A model generated the notes under the pieces. The model was not told the DNA's origin. It ran no database searches and saw only the letters and a program-made list of their open reading frames with translations. Made by a program: the position numbers and the translations under genes. A DNA stretch of 64,000 nucleotides from Actinospineispora spinosispora DSM 44797 (GTDB taxonomy: Bacteria; Actinomycetota; Actinomycetes; Mycobacteriales; Pseudonocardiaceae): the NCBI RefSeq assembly GCF_000429025.1, contig NZ_AUBB01000035.1, forward strand, positions 19,621-83,620. The letters run 5' to 3'. Below, one piece after another: positions 39,549-47,714 of this stretch. The number at the start of each line of letters is the position of its first letter. Position 1 is the first letter of the stretch.

Positions 39549-40232
39549 CTACTGGTCGTCCTTCGGCATCATGACGCGGTCGATGACGAAGACCGTGGCG
39601 TTGGCCGTGGGCAGGTTGCCGCACAGGACGTGGGCCGTCTGGTTGGCGTTGTCCTTGATGTTCATCGTGTCGCCGGCGTCGGTGATCGTCAGGTTTCCGC
39701 CCTGCAGCGTCGTGACGGTTCCGGCGGCGGCCAGGCCGGCGCGGTCGTAGCGCTTGACCACGACGTGGTACTTCAGGATGTCGCCGAGTGCGTTCTTGTC
39801 GGCGAGCAGCGCGTTGAAGCGGTCCGGACCGATGCGCTGCTGCAGGTCGGTGAACGCGTCGTCGTAGGGCGCGAACACGGTCGCGGCCTTGGCGGAGTTC
39901 AGCGTGTCCGCGATACCGGCCTTCTGCACGGCCGTGGTCAGGGTCTTGAGCAGCGGGTTCGTGGCTGCTGCCGCGGCGACCGGCTGACCGGCCATCTTGA
40001 GCGCGGACCCGGGGACGCCGCCCTGCGGCAGCTGCTGGCATGCCGGGCCGAACGCCTGCTTCGGGGTGGTGATGCCGGCGGCCGAGGCCTCCGACGACGG
40101 CGAGGGAGCGGCCGCCGAGCTACTGGGCGGCGTGGCTTGCGGGGTGTCGCTGCCACATGCCGCCACCGAGACGGCCAGCGCGGCCATCATTGCGGCAGCG
40201 GCGACTCGGGAGAGGCGCTGGTTCTTCCTCAC
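39549..40232 (-). CDS. Fasciclin-domain lipoprotein (MPT70/MPT83-like)
   Basis: The 227-residue protein has a lipoprotein signal with lipobox SVAAC, a Ser/Pro/Ala linker, and one fasciclin (FAS1) domain from about residue 85: NPLLKTLTTAVQKAGIADTL, TVFAPYDDAFTDLQ, ILKYHVVVKRYD and FVIDRVMMPKD. FAS1 domains mediate adhesion; the mycobacterial relatives MPT70 and MPT83 are SigK-controlled. The start is GTG 40232, with GGAGGAACAG upstream. The downstream-reading neighbour is a molybdopterin oxidoreductase, a pairing also seen in other actinobacteria. About 220 bp of promoter region separate the two. Confidence 0.9.
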   Translation of the reverse strand: MRKNQRLSRVAAAAMMAALAVSVAACGSDTPQATPPSSSAAAPSPSSEASAAGITTPKQAFGPACQQLPQGGVPGSALKMAGQPVAAAAATNPLLKTLTTAVQKAGIADTLNSAKAATVFAPYDDAFTDLQQRIGPDRFNALLADKNALGDILKYHVVVKRYDRAGLAAAGTVTTLQGGNLTITDAGDTMNIKDNANQTAHVLCGNLPTANATVFVIDRVMMPKDDQ

Positions 40233-40450
40233 AGGTCTGTTCCTCCTTGAACGTCCGGTTGGGTCCGGACTGGACGGCCGGAACCTCGACTGTCAGGCCG
40301 CCGCGGCACGGGTACGGCGCCTCGGTCGCGCATTCACCCTGCGTCACATTGTGAACACGGACCGAGATGGCGGTCAGGTTAGCGCTGGTCCTGGTCTCCC
40401 ACGCCGTGGGGATATACAGACCCGCGAAAAGCCCCCCGAACGGGAGAGGG

Positions 40451-42058
40451 TCAGGCCGCGCTGAAGCTGATGATCGGCCATCCGCTGGCGCCGTCGGGCA
40501 CCGGGTCGGCGCGCAACGCGGTCTGCACCGCGCCGGTGCCGTCGGTGGCGCGGGACTCGACGAGATGGTCACCGGGCGGCACGGTCAGCTCGGCCCGCCA
40601 CATACGCCAGCTGTCCCGGTTGACCTCGGTGGCCAGCTGAGCCTGCTGCCATGGGCCGCCGTCGACGCGCACCTCGACCTTCGACACTCCCCGGTGCTGT
40701 GCCCAGGCGATCCCCGCGACGGTGACCTGCCCGGCGGGCACCGACTCGAACCCGCGCGGCTTGTCGATGCGCGACTCGGTCTTGATCGGCGCGAACCGTG
40801 CCCAGCCCCGGTCCAGCCAGTACGGCGACCTCGCCTGGAACGTCGTGAGTTCCAGGTCGGCCAGCCACTTGGTCGCCGAGACGAACCCGTACAGCCCCGG
40901 CACCACCATCCGGACGGGATAGCCGTGTTCGAGCGGCAACGGGTCGCCGTTCATGCCCAGGGCCAGCATCGAACCCCGGTCCGGCTCCATCACGACGTCG
41001 ACGGGCGTTCCGGCCGTCCAGCCGTCGAGGCTCGTGCTGTAGAGCTGCTGCGCTCCCGGCTGGACACCCGCCTCGACCAACAGGTCCCGCAGGTCGACGC
41101 CGATGAACCGCGCGGTGGAGATGAGGCTGCCGCCGACCTCGTTCGACACGCAGGCCAGGGTGACGACACGTTCGACCAGCGGCCTGCGGAGCAGGTCGGC
41201 GTAGGTGATGGTGAGCTCGCGGTCGACCATGCCGTGGATGCGCATCGACCAGCTCCGCGCCGCGACCGCGGGAAGCCTCAGTGCGGTGTCGATCCGGTAG
41301 AACTCCTGGTTCGCGGTGAGGAAGGTGGGCGTTCCGTCCGCCACGAAGTCCGCGCCTTCGGGGATCGGCGGCGCAGGTTGGGTTGGCCTGAGCAGCGGCG
41401 CGAGCTCGGTCTGCGACCCGGTGATGTCCACGCCGGCGCCGAGCAGGTAACCGCCGATGCCCGCGCCCGCCGCTCCCACTCCAACGGCCGCCGAGGAGAT
41501 GAGCATGTCGCGCCTGCTCACCCCATCCAGGTCCTCGATGAAGGTGTTCGGGCCGAGGGCCCTCGCGTAGGCCTTCTCGTGCAGCCAGCGGAAGCTCCAC
41601 AGCCCGGCGCCGACCGAGGCGAGCGGCGCCACGACGTCCGGCAGGGTGAAGACCGGGGAGAACACAACGGCGGCCAGCCCGACCAGGCCCAGGGCTCCGA
41701 CCGTCATGCGTCCTGGTCTCGCCGTCCGCCTCGACGCGAGGCCGGCGATGACCGCGACGAGCACCAGGGCCACACCCACGCCCAGCAGCAGGCCGACCTT
41801 GTCCGCCTTGCCCTGGGGCAGCCCCGGGAACGCCAGCGACTTGCCGAACTCGACCAGTGGCGCGGGGGCGATTCGTACGACCGTGTCGGCGACCGCCTGG
41901 TACGGCGAGGACAGCGGGGAGACCACTCCGGCCACCAGGTGGCCCACACCTACCGCCGCCGCGAAGGCCAGTACCGAGATCCCGGCTGCCTGGCCCGCGG
42001 GGATGCGGGGTTCCTCGGGGGTGGACCGGCCCGGGGCCTCGGTGGTCGCTGTGCTCAT
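40451..42058 (-). CDS. Membrane-anchored molybdopterin-dependent oxidoreductase (sulfite oxidase family)
   Basis: The 535-residue protein has four or so N-terminal membrane segments (about 20-155), then RRDMLISSAAVGVG with a short arginine motif, and a sulfite-oxidase-type molybdopterin domain with the Mo-binding cysteine in VVTLACVSNEVGGSL (about residue 312), GVDLRDLLVEAGVQ, GYPVRMVVPGLYG and a C-terminal Mo-dimerisation domain (AWAQHRGVSKVEVRVDGGPW). The acceptor and substrate are unknown; sulfite or methionine-sulfoxide-type chemistry is possible. The start is ATG 42058; a GTG at 42076 is also open, and neither has a clear ribosome binding site. Confidence 0.87.
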   Translation of the reverse strand: MSTATTEAPGRSTPEEPRIPAGQAAGISVLAFAAAVGVGHLVAGVVSPLSSPYQAVADTVVRIAPAPLVEFGKSLAFPGLPQGKADKVGLLLGVGVALVLVAVIAGLASRRTARPGRMTVGALGLVGLAAVVFSPVFTLPDVVAPLASVGAGLWSFRWLHEKAYARALGPNTFIEDLDGVSRRDMLISSAAVGVGAAGAGIGGYLLGAGVDITGSQTELAPLLRPTQPAPPIPEGADFVADGTPTFLTANQEFYRIDTALRLPAVAARSWSMRIHGMVDRELTITYADLLRRPLVERVVTLACVSNEVGGSLISTARFIGVDLRDLLVEAGVQPGAQQLYSTSLDGWTAGTPVDVVMEPDRGSMLALGMNGDPLPLEHGYPVRMVVPGLYGFVSATKWLADLELTTFQARSPYWLDRGWARFAPIKTESRIDKPRGFESVPAGQVTVAGIAWAQHRGVSKVEVRVDGGPWQQAQLATEVNRDSWRMWRAELTVPPGDHLVESRATDGTGAVQTALRADPVPDGASGWPIISFSAA

Positions 42059-42179
42059 AACACTGGTTCGTACCACCGGCGGGTCACGGCTTGGTTTCCC
42101 GGCTCACCGCCGTCAGCGATCGGTAAGGACCCCTCCCCCCGCGAGTCGCTAGATCTCGCGGCGCGAGTCGGGGATTGCG

Positions 42180-42352
42180 CGGGGTGGGGTGCTGTCCCCG
42201 CTGGCCATTCAGTGTCTTGGCGTGGTCGGGCGGCCTCAACCCCCGGCTTCGCCGGCCTCGCGCTCGTTCCTGGTTGCACGCGTTCGGGGGCGAGGTTTCA
42301 GGGTTGACCCCGCCCGACCACGCCAAGTGCAGGCCAGGATCGCGGGGAACGG
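42180..42352. repeat. Palindromic repeat CTTGGCGTGGTCGGGCGG (copy 2 of 3, inverted)
   Basis: The core 42216-42327 starts CTTGGCGTGGTCGGGCGG and ends with CCGCCCGACCACGCCAAG allowing one change. The contents and flanks are the reverse complement of the copy at 24587-24752, including GTCCCCGCTGGCCATTCAGT on the left. It lies in the gene-free stretch 42059-42509 between the oxidoreductase and glutaredoxin genes. No gene is seen in that stretch. Confidence 0.85.
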
Positions 42353-42429
42353 GGGAGTCTGCGGAGCCTTCGCGGCCCCGGCGGAGCTTTCGCGGCCCGC
42401 GAAGCGACCCACCCGCCTCAAACGTCACA

Positions 42430-42497
42430 CCTCGCAGAGGTTCGTGTTGCGTCGCAGATGCTGCAGTGTCTGCGACGCAACGTCAGGGTCTGCGAGG
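42430..42497. repeat. TGCGTCGCA-family hairpin (copy 2 of 3)
   Basis: CCTCGCAGAGGTTCGTGTTG pairs with the right side ending CTGCGAGG. The centre GTTGCGTCGCAGA pairs with TCTGCGACGCAAC around TGCTGCAGTG. It ends 13 bp from the stop codon of the glutaredoxin-like gene. Confidence 0.82.
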
Positions 42498-42509
42498 GTC
42501 GCGGTAGGG

Positions 42510-42758
42510 CTACCGGGGGCGGCGGGCCAGGGCGGCTCTGAAGCGGGGTTCTTCCACCTCGAAGTAGCCGTGTTCCTTGCCGTCTATCAGGATCACGGGG
42601 ACACGGTCGCCGTACTCGGCCCTCAGTTCGGGGTCCGTGTCTATGTCCGTGCTCGACCAGGCGACGCCCAGCTCGCCGCAGATTCGGGCGACCGCCTCGG
42701 ACGCCTTGTCGCACAGCGAGCAGTTCTGGCGCGTCATGAGGACAACCGGTGTCGTCAT
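42510..42758 (-). CDS. Glutaredoxin-like protein (DUF836 type)
   Basis: The 82-residue protein is a small thioredoxin-fold protein with the active site RQNCSLCDKASE (Cys13, Cys16) and the cis-Pro loop DRVPVILIDGKEHGYFEV. Such proteins lie near heme or bldN genes in mycobacteria and streptomycetes (recalled as Rv0508 in M. tuberculosis). It probably uses mycothiol or a thioredoxin reductase; the target is unknown. Its ATG overlaps the acyl-CoA synthetase stop (ATGA). Confidence 0.88.
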   Translation of the reverse strand: MTTPVVLMTRQNCSLCDKASEAVARICGELGVAWSSTDIDTDPELRAEYGDRVPVILIDGKEHGYFEVEEPRFRAALARRPR

Positions 42759-44350
42759 GTGCGTTGCTCCGCCCGCAGTTCCATGCGCGCGATCTTGCCG
42801 GTCGCCGAGTGCGGCAGCCGGTCCCTGAACTCGATCACCGAGGGGTGCTTGAACCTCGCCAGGCGGGACACGCAGTACTCGCCGATCTCGTCGGCGGTCA
42901 GTTCAGCGCCGGGGGCAGCCACGATCACCGCCTTGATCGCCTCGCCGGTGCGCGGGTCGGGGATGCCGACCACCGCCACCTCGACGATCGAGGGGATCTC
43001 GGCCAGAACCTGCTCCACCTCGTGCGGGTACACGTTGAAGCCGTTCACGATGATCAGGTCCGACGCCCTGTCCACCAGGTGCAGGTCGCCGTCGGCGTCG
43101 ATGAAGCCGACGTCGGAGGTGCGGAACCAGCCGTCGGCGTCGGGGCCGCCCTCGCCGTCCGGCCAGTAGCCGGAGAACAGGTTCGGGCCCCGGACCGCGA
43201 CCAGGCCGGTGTCCGGCTCGCCGTCATCGAAGGACTCGTCGTCCGGATCGGGCTCGGCATCCGACGAGGAGGAGCCGTCGGCGTCGACCAACCGCAGCTC
43301 GACGCCGGGGACCTCGTCGCCGCCGGGCAGCGGCCTGCCGACCGAACCGGGCTTGACCAGACCGCCGACGAGGGTGCTGGTCAGCACCGGGCCGGTCTCG
43401 GTGAGGCCGTAGCCGTCGTGCAGCTGCAGGCCGGTCGCGTCGGCGAAGTCCTTCGGCAGCGCGGGAGCCAGCGGGGCGCCGCCGGCGACGCACAGCCGGA
43501 CCGAGACCAGTCCGTCTCGCAGGCGCGTGGCGGGCACCCCCAGCAGGGCGCGGTAGGTCATCGGCACGCCCGCGAGCACGGTCACCCGCCGGGACGCGAC
43601 GACGTCCAGCAGCGCCTCCGGGTCCAGGCGTTCCACCAGCACACCGGTGGCACCCGCCCAGCAGACCTGCAGCAGGCCCGCGCCGAGGCCGTAGATGTGG
43701 AACAGCGGCAGCTGCAGCAGTACGCGGTCGGCGGGGCTGACCGGAACGGGCCGCAGCAGCGCGGTCTGGGCGCGGTTCGCCAGCAGCGCCCGATGCGACA
43801 GGCGCACGCCGCGCGGTACCCCGGTGGTCCCGGACGTGTAGCCGAGCACCGCGATGTCCTCGCCGCCACGCTCGGACGGACCTGCGTCGACCGACGCCGG
43901 GACCACGGTGAGGTCCGGTGCGGGCAGCCGGGTCGCGGGCACCGCGCCCAGGACCGCGTCGGACTCCTCGGCGACCACGACCGTCGGCGAGGAGTCGCCG
44001 ATGATCACGGCGAGCTCGCGCTCCGGGGAGTGCGTCCCGACGGGCACCGCGATCGCACCGGCACGCAACGCACCGAGCAATGCGACGCAGTAGCCGGCGC
44101 CGTGGCCGAGCCGGACGACCACCCGGTCGCCGGGCCGGACCCCGGCCGCACGCAGCCGCACCGCTTCGGCCTCGGTCGCGGCGTGCAGAGCCGACCAGGT
44201 CAGCTCTAAGCCGACGGCGGGTTCGAGCAGAGCGGGATGGTCAGGGCTGCTGGCCGATGCGGCCGCCACAAGATCTGCCACGTTCCCGGTGAAGGGACTC
44301 GTGAACGCACCCGGTCCGGCGGCATCGCTGTGGCTGGGCTGGCTGGTCAC
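42755..44350 (-). CDS. AMP-forming acyl-CoA synthetase with an acidic insertion
   Basis: The 531-residue protein has the adenylation motifs LGYTSGTTGVPRGVRLSHRA (about residue 170), DGYGLTETGPVLTS, WFRTSDVGFIDADG and DLIIVNGFNVYPHEVEQ, with the late Lys in LPHSATGKIARMEL. It should activate a carboxylic acid to its CoA ester; the acid is not predictable, and malonyl-, medium- or long-chain acids are all possible. An acidic stretch DGSSSSDAEPDPDDESFDDG (about residue 365) interrupts the domain before VAVRGPNLFSGYW. The start is GTG 44350. The glutaredoxin-like gene is coupled downstream. Confidence 0.9.
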   Translation of the reverse strand: MTSQPSHSDAAGPGAFTSPFTGNVADLVAAASASSPDHPALLEPAVGLELTWSALHAATEAEAVRLRAAGVRPGDRVVVRLGHGAGYCVALLGALRAGAIAVPVGTHSPERELAVIIGDSSPTVVVAEESDAVLGAVPATRLPAPDLTVVPASVDAGPSERGGEDIAVLGYTSGTTGVPRGVRLSHRALLANRAQTALLRPVPVSPADRVLLQLPLFHIYGLGAGLLQVCWAGATGVLVERLDPEALLDVVASRRVTVLAGVPMTYRALLGVPATRLRDGLVSVRLCVAGGAPLAPALPKDFADATGLQLHDGYGLTETGPVLTSTLVGGLVKPGSVGRPLPGGDEVPGVELRLVDADGSSSSDAEPDPDDESFDDGEPDTGLVAVRGPNLFSGYWPDGEGGPDADGWFRTSDVGFIDADGDLHLVDRASDLIIVNGFNVYPHEVEQVLAEIPSIVEVAVVGIPDPRTGEAIKAVIVAAPGAELTADEIGEYCVSRLARFKHPSVIEFRDRLPHSATGKIARMELRAEQRT

Positions 44351-44753
44351 GGCCGCAGTCTGGCATGTCCCTCGTGCCGCTCACCGCACACCCACCACAC
44401 ACCGGTTCACACCTGTTGATCACTACGGACGCAGTAACACCAAGCGCCCCAGAAACCCCGACAACACGATGAGTGGCACCCGAAAGGCGGAACGATTGCC
44501 GCCATTGAACGGGGGTGCGTCCGCTCATCGGACTAGAGCACCCGTTCGTCGGTCGATCGACACGCCCACAAACCGCTGAACGTTGCAAACTCAACGTCGA
44601 CCGCCCGCTATGGGCCGTTCACCGGCTGAAATTCAGGAACGCGGGGATGCGGTGAAAGGTTCCCGGGCTTCGGCTCTATGCTCCTTTTTCACGGCCGACT
44701 GGGCAGGCGGGGGTTCGGTCGACCTGGCACCGTCGATCCCGAGGGAGCGCCAC

Positions 44754-44840
44754 ATGCTGAACGTCACCGGCACCGAGCCGGTCCCGTCGCGAGGACCCTC
44801 GAGACGGGTCGCGACGAGCTACCCCCGTCGGGAATCGTGA
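44754..44840 (+). CDS. Leader ORF coupled to the BldN-like sigma factor (28 aa)
   Basis: ATG 44754 follows a good ribosome binding site (GAGGGAGCGCC) and opens 28 codons, beginning MLNVTGTEPVPSRGPSRR and ending PRRES. Its TGA overlaps the GTG start of the sigma factor (GTGA at 44837-44840). The sigma start itself has only a weak ribosome binding site, so its translation may depend on this leader. The stretch 44351-44753 before it is otherwise non-coding and should hold the sigma promoter; no certain -10/-35 pair was found. Whether the peptide has its own function is unknown. Confidence 0.55.
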   Translation: MLNVTGTEPVPSRGPSRRVATSYPRRES

Positions 44841-45787
44841 CCCGGCCGTTTAGACCAACGAGACTCCTGCGCTCCGAGCAACGCTCGGACCCAGGAGCCA
44901 CTGGTCACATCTCAGCCAGGCAGGCGGACCCGGCGACACAACGGATCGATCAGCGCGGCGAACAGCCCGCCGGTCGACGTTCCGACTACGTACCGGTCCT
45001 CCCGCGCCCTCGGCCGGACGAGGTCCCGGCACCACCGTTGCCCGAGCACGCACCGCAGCAGTCCTCCGGTCCCGCCCGGCAGCGACCGCCGGAGACGGCG
45101 CGGCCGGACGCACCGAGGGTCGCCGAACCCCGAGTCGAGCAACGCTCCCCTCAGGCTCCCCAGCCCCCTCAGCCTCAGCAGCCACTTCCGTCACCGGAGT
45201 CGCTCGACGAGCCGGAAGACACTTCGGGCACGGAGAGCAACGGGCTCGCGGGGTGGGACCTGGTTCGCGCCACCCAGGCGGGCGACCAGCAGGCTTTCGG
45301 GCAGCTGTACGACCGCTACCACGAAATGGTGTTTCGTTACGTTCTGTTCCGGGTCAGCGATCGTCAGCTGGCCGAGGACCTGACCGCCGAGACCTTCCTG
45401 CGTGCACTGCGGCGCATCCAGTCGGTGAGCTACCAGGGCCGTGACATCGGCGCCTGGTTCGTCACCATCGCCCGCAACCTGGTGCTCGACCACGTGAAGT
45501 CGAGCAGGTACCGCCTCGAGCAGACCACCTCGGAGATTGCGGATCTTTCGCCGTCAACGACCGGCCCGGAACAGCAGGTTCTGGACGGGGCGACACACGA
45601 GGAGCTCCTCCGCTGTGTTGCCAAGTTGAACTCCGACCAGAAGGAATGCATCGCGTTGCGCTTCCTGCAGGGCCTGTCGGTCGCCGAGACCGCGCGCCTC
45701 ATGGGACGCAACGAAGGCGCCGTCAAGGCACTCCAGCACCGAGCCGTCCGCAGGCTCGCCCAACTACTCCCCGAAGGCCTCCGATGA
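44837..45787 (+). CDS. bldN: ECF sigma factor, BldN-like, with Pro/Gln-rich pro-region
   Basis: The 316-residue protein ends in an ECF sigma factor: region 2 (QAFGQLYDRYHEMVFRYVLF; LTAETFLRALRRIQSVSYQG; FVTIARNLVLDHVKSSRYR) and region 4 (DQKECIALRFLQGLSVAETA; RLMGRNEGAVKALQHRAVRR). These match Streptomyces BldN, which drives aerial hypha genes, closely by eye. BldN is made with an N-terminal pro-sequence that is removed; here the first ~145 residues are a Pro/Gln/Arg-rich extension of different composition. The start GTG 44837 overlaps the leader ORF stop. The next gene encodes an RsbN-like anti-sigma factor. A developmental role is inferred from homology and context. Confidence 0.85.
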   Translation: MTRPFRPTRLLRSEQRSDPGATGHISARQADPATQRIDQRGEQPAGRRSDYVPVLPRPRPDEVPAPPLPEHAPQQSSGPARQRPPETARPDAPRVAEPRVEQRSPQAPQPPQPQQPLPSPESLDEPEDTSGTESNGLAGWDLVRATQAGDQQAFGQLYDRYHEMVFRYVLFRVSDRQLAEDLTAETFLRALRRIQSVSYQGRDIGAWFVTIARNLVLDHVKSSRYRLEQTTSEIADLSPSTTGPEQQVLDGATHEELLRCVAKLNSDQKECIALRFLQGLSVAETARLMGRNEGAVKALQHRAVRRLAQLLPEGLR

Positions 45788-45881
45788 ACGCGGTGTCCCC
45801 CACCCGGGGGCTAGCGCGCAGCGTTACATCTCACGCGGATTTTGCGCTCCCCTCACTCGATATGATGAACGGCGTCACCCC

Positions 45882-45907
45882 CGTAACCGTCCGTCCGCTG
45901 ACTCGTT
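45882..45907 (+). promoter_or_regulatory. BldN-type promoter for the anti-sigma gene
   Basis: CGTAAC (45882-45887) and CGTT (45904-45907) are separated by exactly 16 bases, the pattern recalled for sigma-BldN promoters in Streptomyces. It lies 49 bp before the rsbN start codon and 95 bp after the sigma gene, so the sigma factor probably drives its own inhibitor, as reported for Streptomyces rsbN. Confidence 0.7.
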
Positions 45908-45956
45908 GTGTAGATCAGGGTCGGGGAAGCACGGTGATGCAGTGAGGACGGGAGAC

Positions 45957-47300
45957 ATGTCCACGGGTGAAGGCCGGGAGCGTGAGCGGTTCGCCGCCGC
46001 GGTGGAGCGTGGGTTGGGGTCCATGCCGCCGGGTGACGACGAGCTCCGCCAAGAGCTGGAGTTGGTGGCGCTCCTCCGGGAGAGTCGCGCGGCGCTGGCA
46101 CCGAGTGCCGATGCGTCGGCTCGGATGCGCGCCAAGGTCATGGCGGCAGCCGCGACCATGATGGCTCCGGCCGACGGCCGAACGGATTCCGCGCATACCG
46201 CGGCCACCACCGCGCCGGATGCCGGCGCGCCGACCCTGGTGGACAATCCGATACCGGTCATCGCCGAGACGAGCGACGAGACCACCGAAGAGACGCAGAG
46301 CAACGTCGTCTCGATCGGACGCGCACGCGGCAAGCACCGGTTCAGCAGTCGGAAGGCGAACACCTCCCCCGGCCTGAACCCGCACCGCAGGGGCCTGCTC
46401 GGGATCAGCGCGGCAGCCGCGCTCATGGTGCTCGCGGTCACCGGTGGTGGCGCGATGTTCAGCCAGAACGCGCTGCCCGGCGACAGCCTGTACGGCGTGA
46501 AGCAGGCCTCCGAGTCCGCGATGGTCGGCCTCACCCCTGGTCAGGGCAACAAGGCGCAGCGTCAGCTCGACTACGCGGCCACCCGGATCGGCGAGGTCCA
46601 GAAGCTCAACTCCAGCGCCGACAGCCCCAACAAGGCTGCCGACATCAGTCAGGCGCTGAAGGGCTTCAACGAGCAGACCGAGTCCGGTTCGCGCATGTGG
46701 CTGGCCGGTTCCGGTACCAGCAACAGCGCCGAGCTCGGTGCGCTGGCCAACTGGTCGCAGTCGCAGCAGCAGAAGCTGTCCCAGATGCGCTCGACCATGC
46801 CGGCGAGTGCTCAGCCCGACGCGGACCACTCGATGCGTCTGCTCGAGGACGTCCGGACCAGGGCTCAGCAGCTGCGTAACCGTCAGGGCTGCGACAAGGT
46901 CACCTCGGGTACCGACCAGCTGGGCCCGGTTCCCGCGAAGGGTGCCTGCACGTCGAAGGAGAGTCTCGGCGGTTCGACCGTCAAGCTGCCCTCCTCCGAC
47001 TCGTCGGACAAGTCGAGCTCGTCGAGCGAGCCGTCCAGCGACTCGGACTCGTTGGATTCGTCCAGCTCCGAGAAGTCGAGCAAGTCGGAGAAGTCGAAGG
47101 ACGACTCGGACGACACGCCGAAGCTGCCCGGTATCGGCAACCTGACCGGCAAGGACGGCGTCTCGCTTCCGGAGAAGCAGCAGACCAAGGGCGGCGACGT
47201 GCTGCCCAAGGAGAAGCCGGCGCTCAACCTGCCGATTCCGCTGCTGCCGATCCTGTTCCAGCCGCTGTCCTCCGGCCTGTCCGGCAAGACCGACGGCTGA
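45957..47300 (+). CDS. rsbN: RsbN-like membrane anti-sigma factor (DUF5667)
   Basis: The 447-residue protein has an N-terminal cytoplasmic domain (about 1-65; ERERFAAAVERGLGSMPPGD; LRESRAALAPSADASARMRA) that should bind the sigma factor. One membrane segment lies near 145-162 (LLGISAAAALMVLAVTGGG), followed by a DUF5667-type outer part (FSQNALPGDSLYGVKQASES; AQRQLDYAATRIGEVQKL), a Ser/Asp/Lys-rich stretch (about 340-385) and a Pro-rich end. This is the layout of RsbN, the membrane inhibitor of BldN. The start is ATG 45957 with ribosome binding site GAGGACGGGAG. Confidence 0.82.
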   Translation: MSTGEGRERERFAAAVERGLGSMPPGDDELRQELELVALLRESRAALAPSADASARMRAKVMAAAATMMAPADGRTDSAHTAATTAPDAGAPTLVDNPIPVIAETSDETTEETQSNVVSIGRARGKHRFSSRKANTSPGLNPHRRGLLGISAAAALMVLAVTGGGAMFSQNALPGDSLYGVKQASESAMVGLTPGQGNKAQRQLDYAATRIGEVQKLNSSADSPNKAADISQALKGFNEQTESGSRMWLAGSGTSNSAELGALANWSQSQQQKLSQMRSTMPASAQPDADHSMRLLEDVRTRAQQLRNRQGCDKVTSGTDQLGPVPAKGACTSKESLGGSTVKLPSSDSSDKSSSSSEPSSDSDSLDSSSSEKSSKSEKSKDDSDDTPKLPGIGNLTGKDGVSLPEKQQTKGGDVLPKEKPALNLPIPLLPILFQPLSSGLSGKTDG

Positions 47301-47312
47301 CCTTCCGTGGGC

Positions 47313-47344
47313 GGAGCCCCCTGCTGGTAACCGCAGGGGGCTCC
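47313..47344 (+). terminator. Hairpin terminator after rsbN
   Basis: GGAGCCCCCTGC and GCAGGGGGCTCC form a perfect 12-bp stem with an 8-base loop, 12 bp after the rsbN stop codon. No U-tract follows. Confidence 0.72.
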
Positions 47345-47362
47345 GGCACCACAGCGCAACAA

Positions 47363-47451
47363 AATCCAGCGACTCACGCTGCACAATCCAGCGACTCGCC
47401 CGACAACACCCAGCGACTCGCCCGGCAGAATCCAGCGACTCGCGCAACAAC
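47363..47451. repeat. Four tandem repeats of AATCCAGCGACTCGC
   Basis: Units of 22, 23, 21 and 23 bases each contain (A)CCAGCGACTCGC or one variant (ACTCACGC), followed by a variable 7-9 base tail. It lies between the rsbN terminator and mosaic repeat copy 3. Unit length and spacing are too short for a CRISPR array. Confidence 0.8.
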
Positions 47452-47454
47452 GGC

Positions 47455-47665
47455 TAAGCCGGCTCCGCGAGTCTCCGAAGGAGTTCCGGCGAAGGCCGGG
47501 CAGTGAATGTCCGCAACCAGGCTCCCAACCCGGACGGCGGCTCCCAGGGCGACAACAAGCGCGCGCCCAACCGAGGAACGAGGTTTGTTTTTCCGGGAGT
47601 ACCCCCGACGGCGAAGCCGAGGGGGTGGTCACGGAAAAACTCCGCGCGAAACAGGCCAAGCAAAA
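47455..47665 (-). repeat. Mosaic intergenic repeat (copy 3 of 4, inverted)
   Basis: This is the reverse-strand version of 16553-16800 and keeps both the GGCCTGTTTCGCGCGGAG end and the T/A-flanked hairpin (TTTTTCCG...CGGGAAAAA). It also shares the CGGAACTCCTTCGGAGACT and GCCGTCCGGGTTGGGAGCC-type segments. It ends ~50 bp before the HAD phosphatase gene. No gene is present in 47301-47714. Confidence 0.78.
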
Positions 47666-47714
47666 CCAGTAGGCTTAGTGGGTACACACGCACCCCGCTG
47701 ATCGGAGGCGTTGG

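Noticed and set aside
45784..45945. 53-codon ORF overlapping the sigma-factor stop
   Set aside because: It runs across the BldN-type promoter, has no ribosome binding site of its own and shows no conservation-like features.
47363..47451. Possible CRISPR array
   Set aside because: Repeats are about 12-15 bases with 7-9 base spacers and no cas genes are present.
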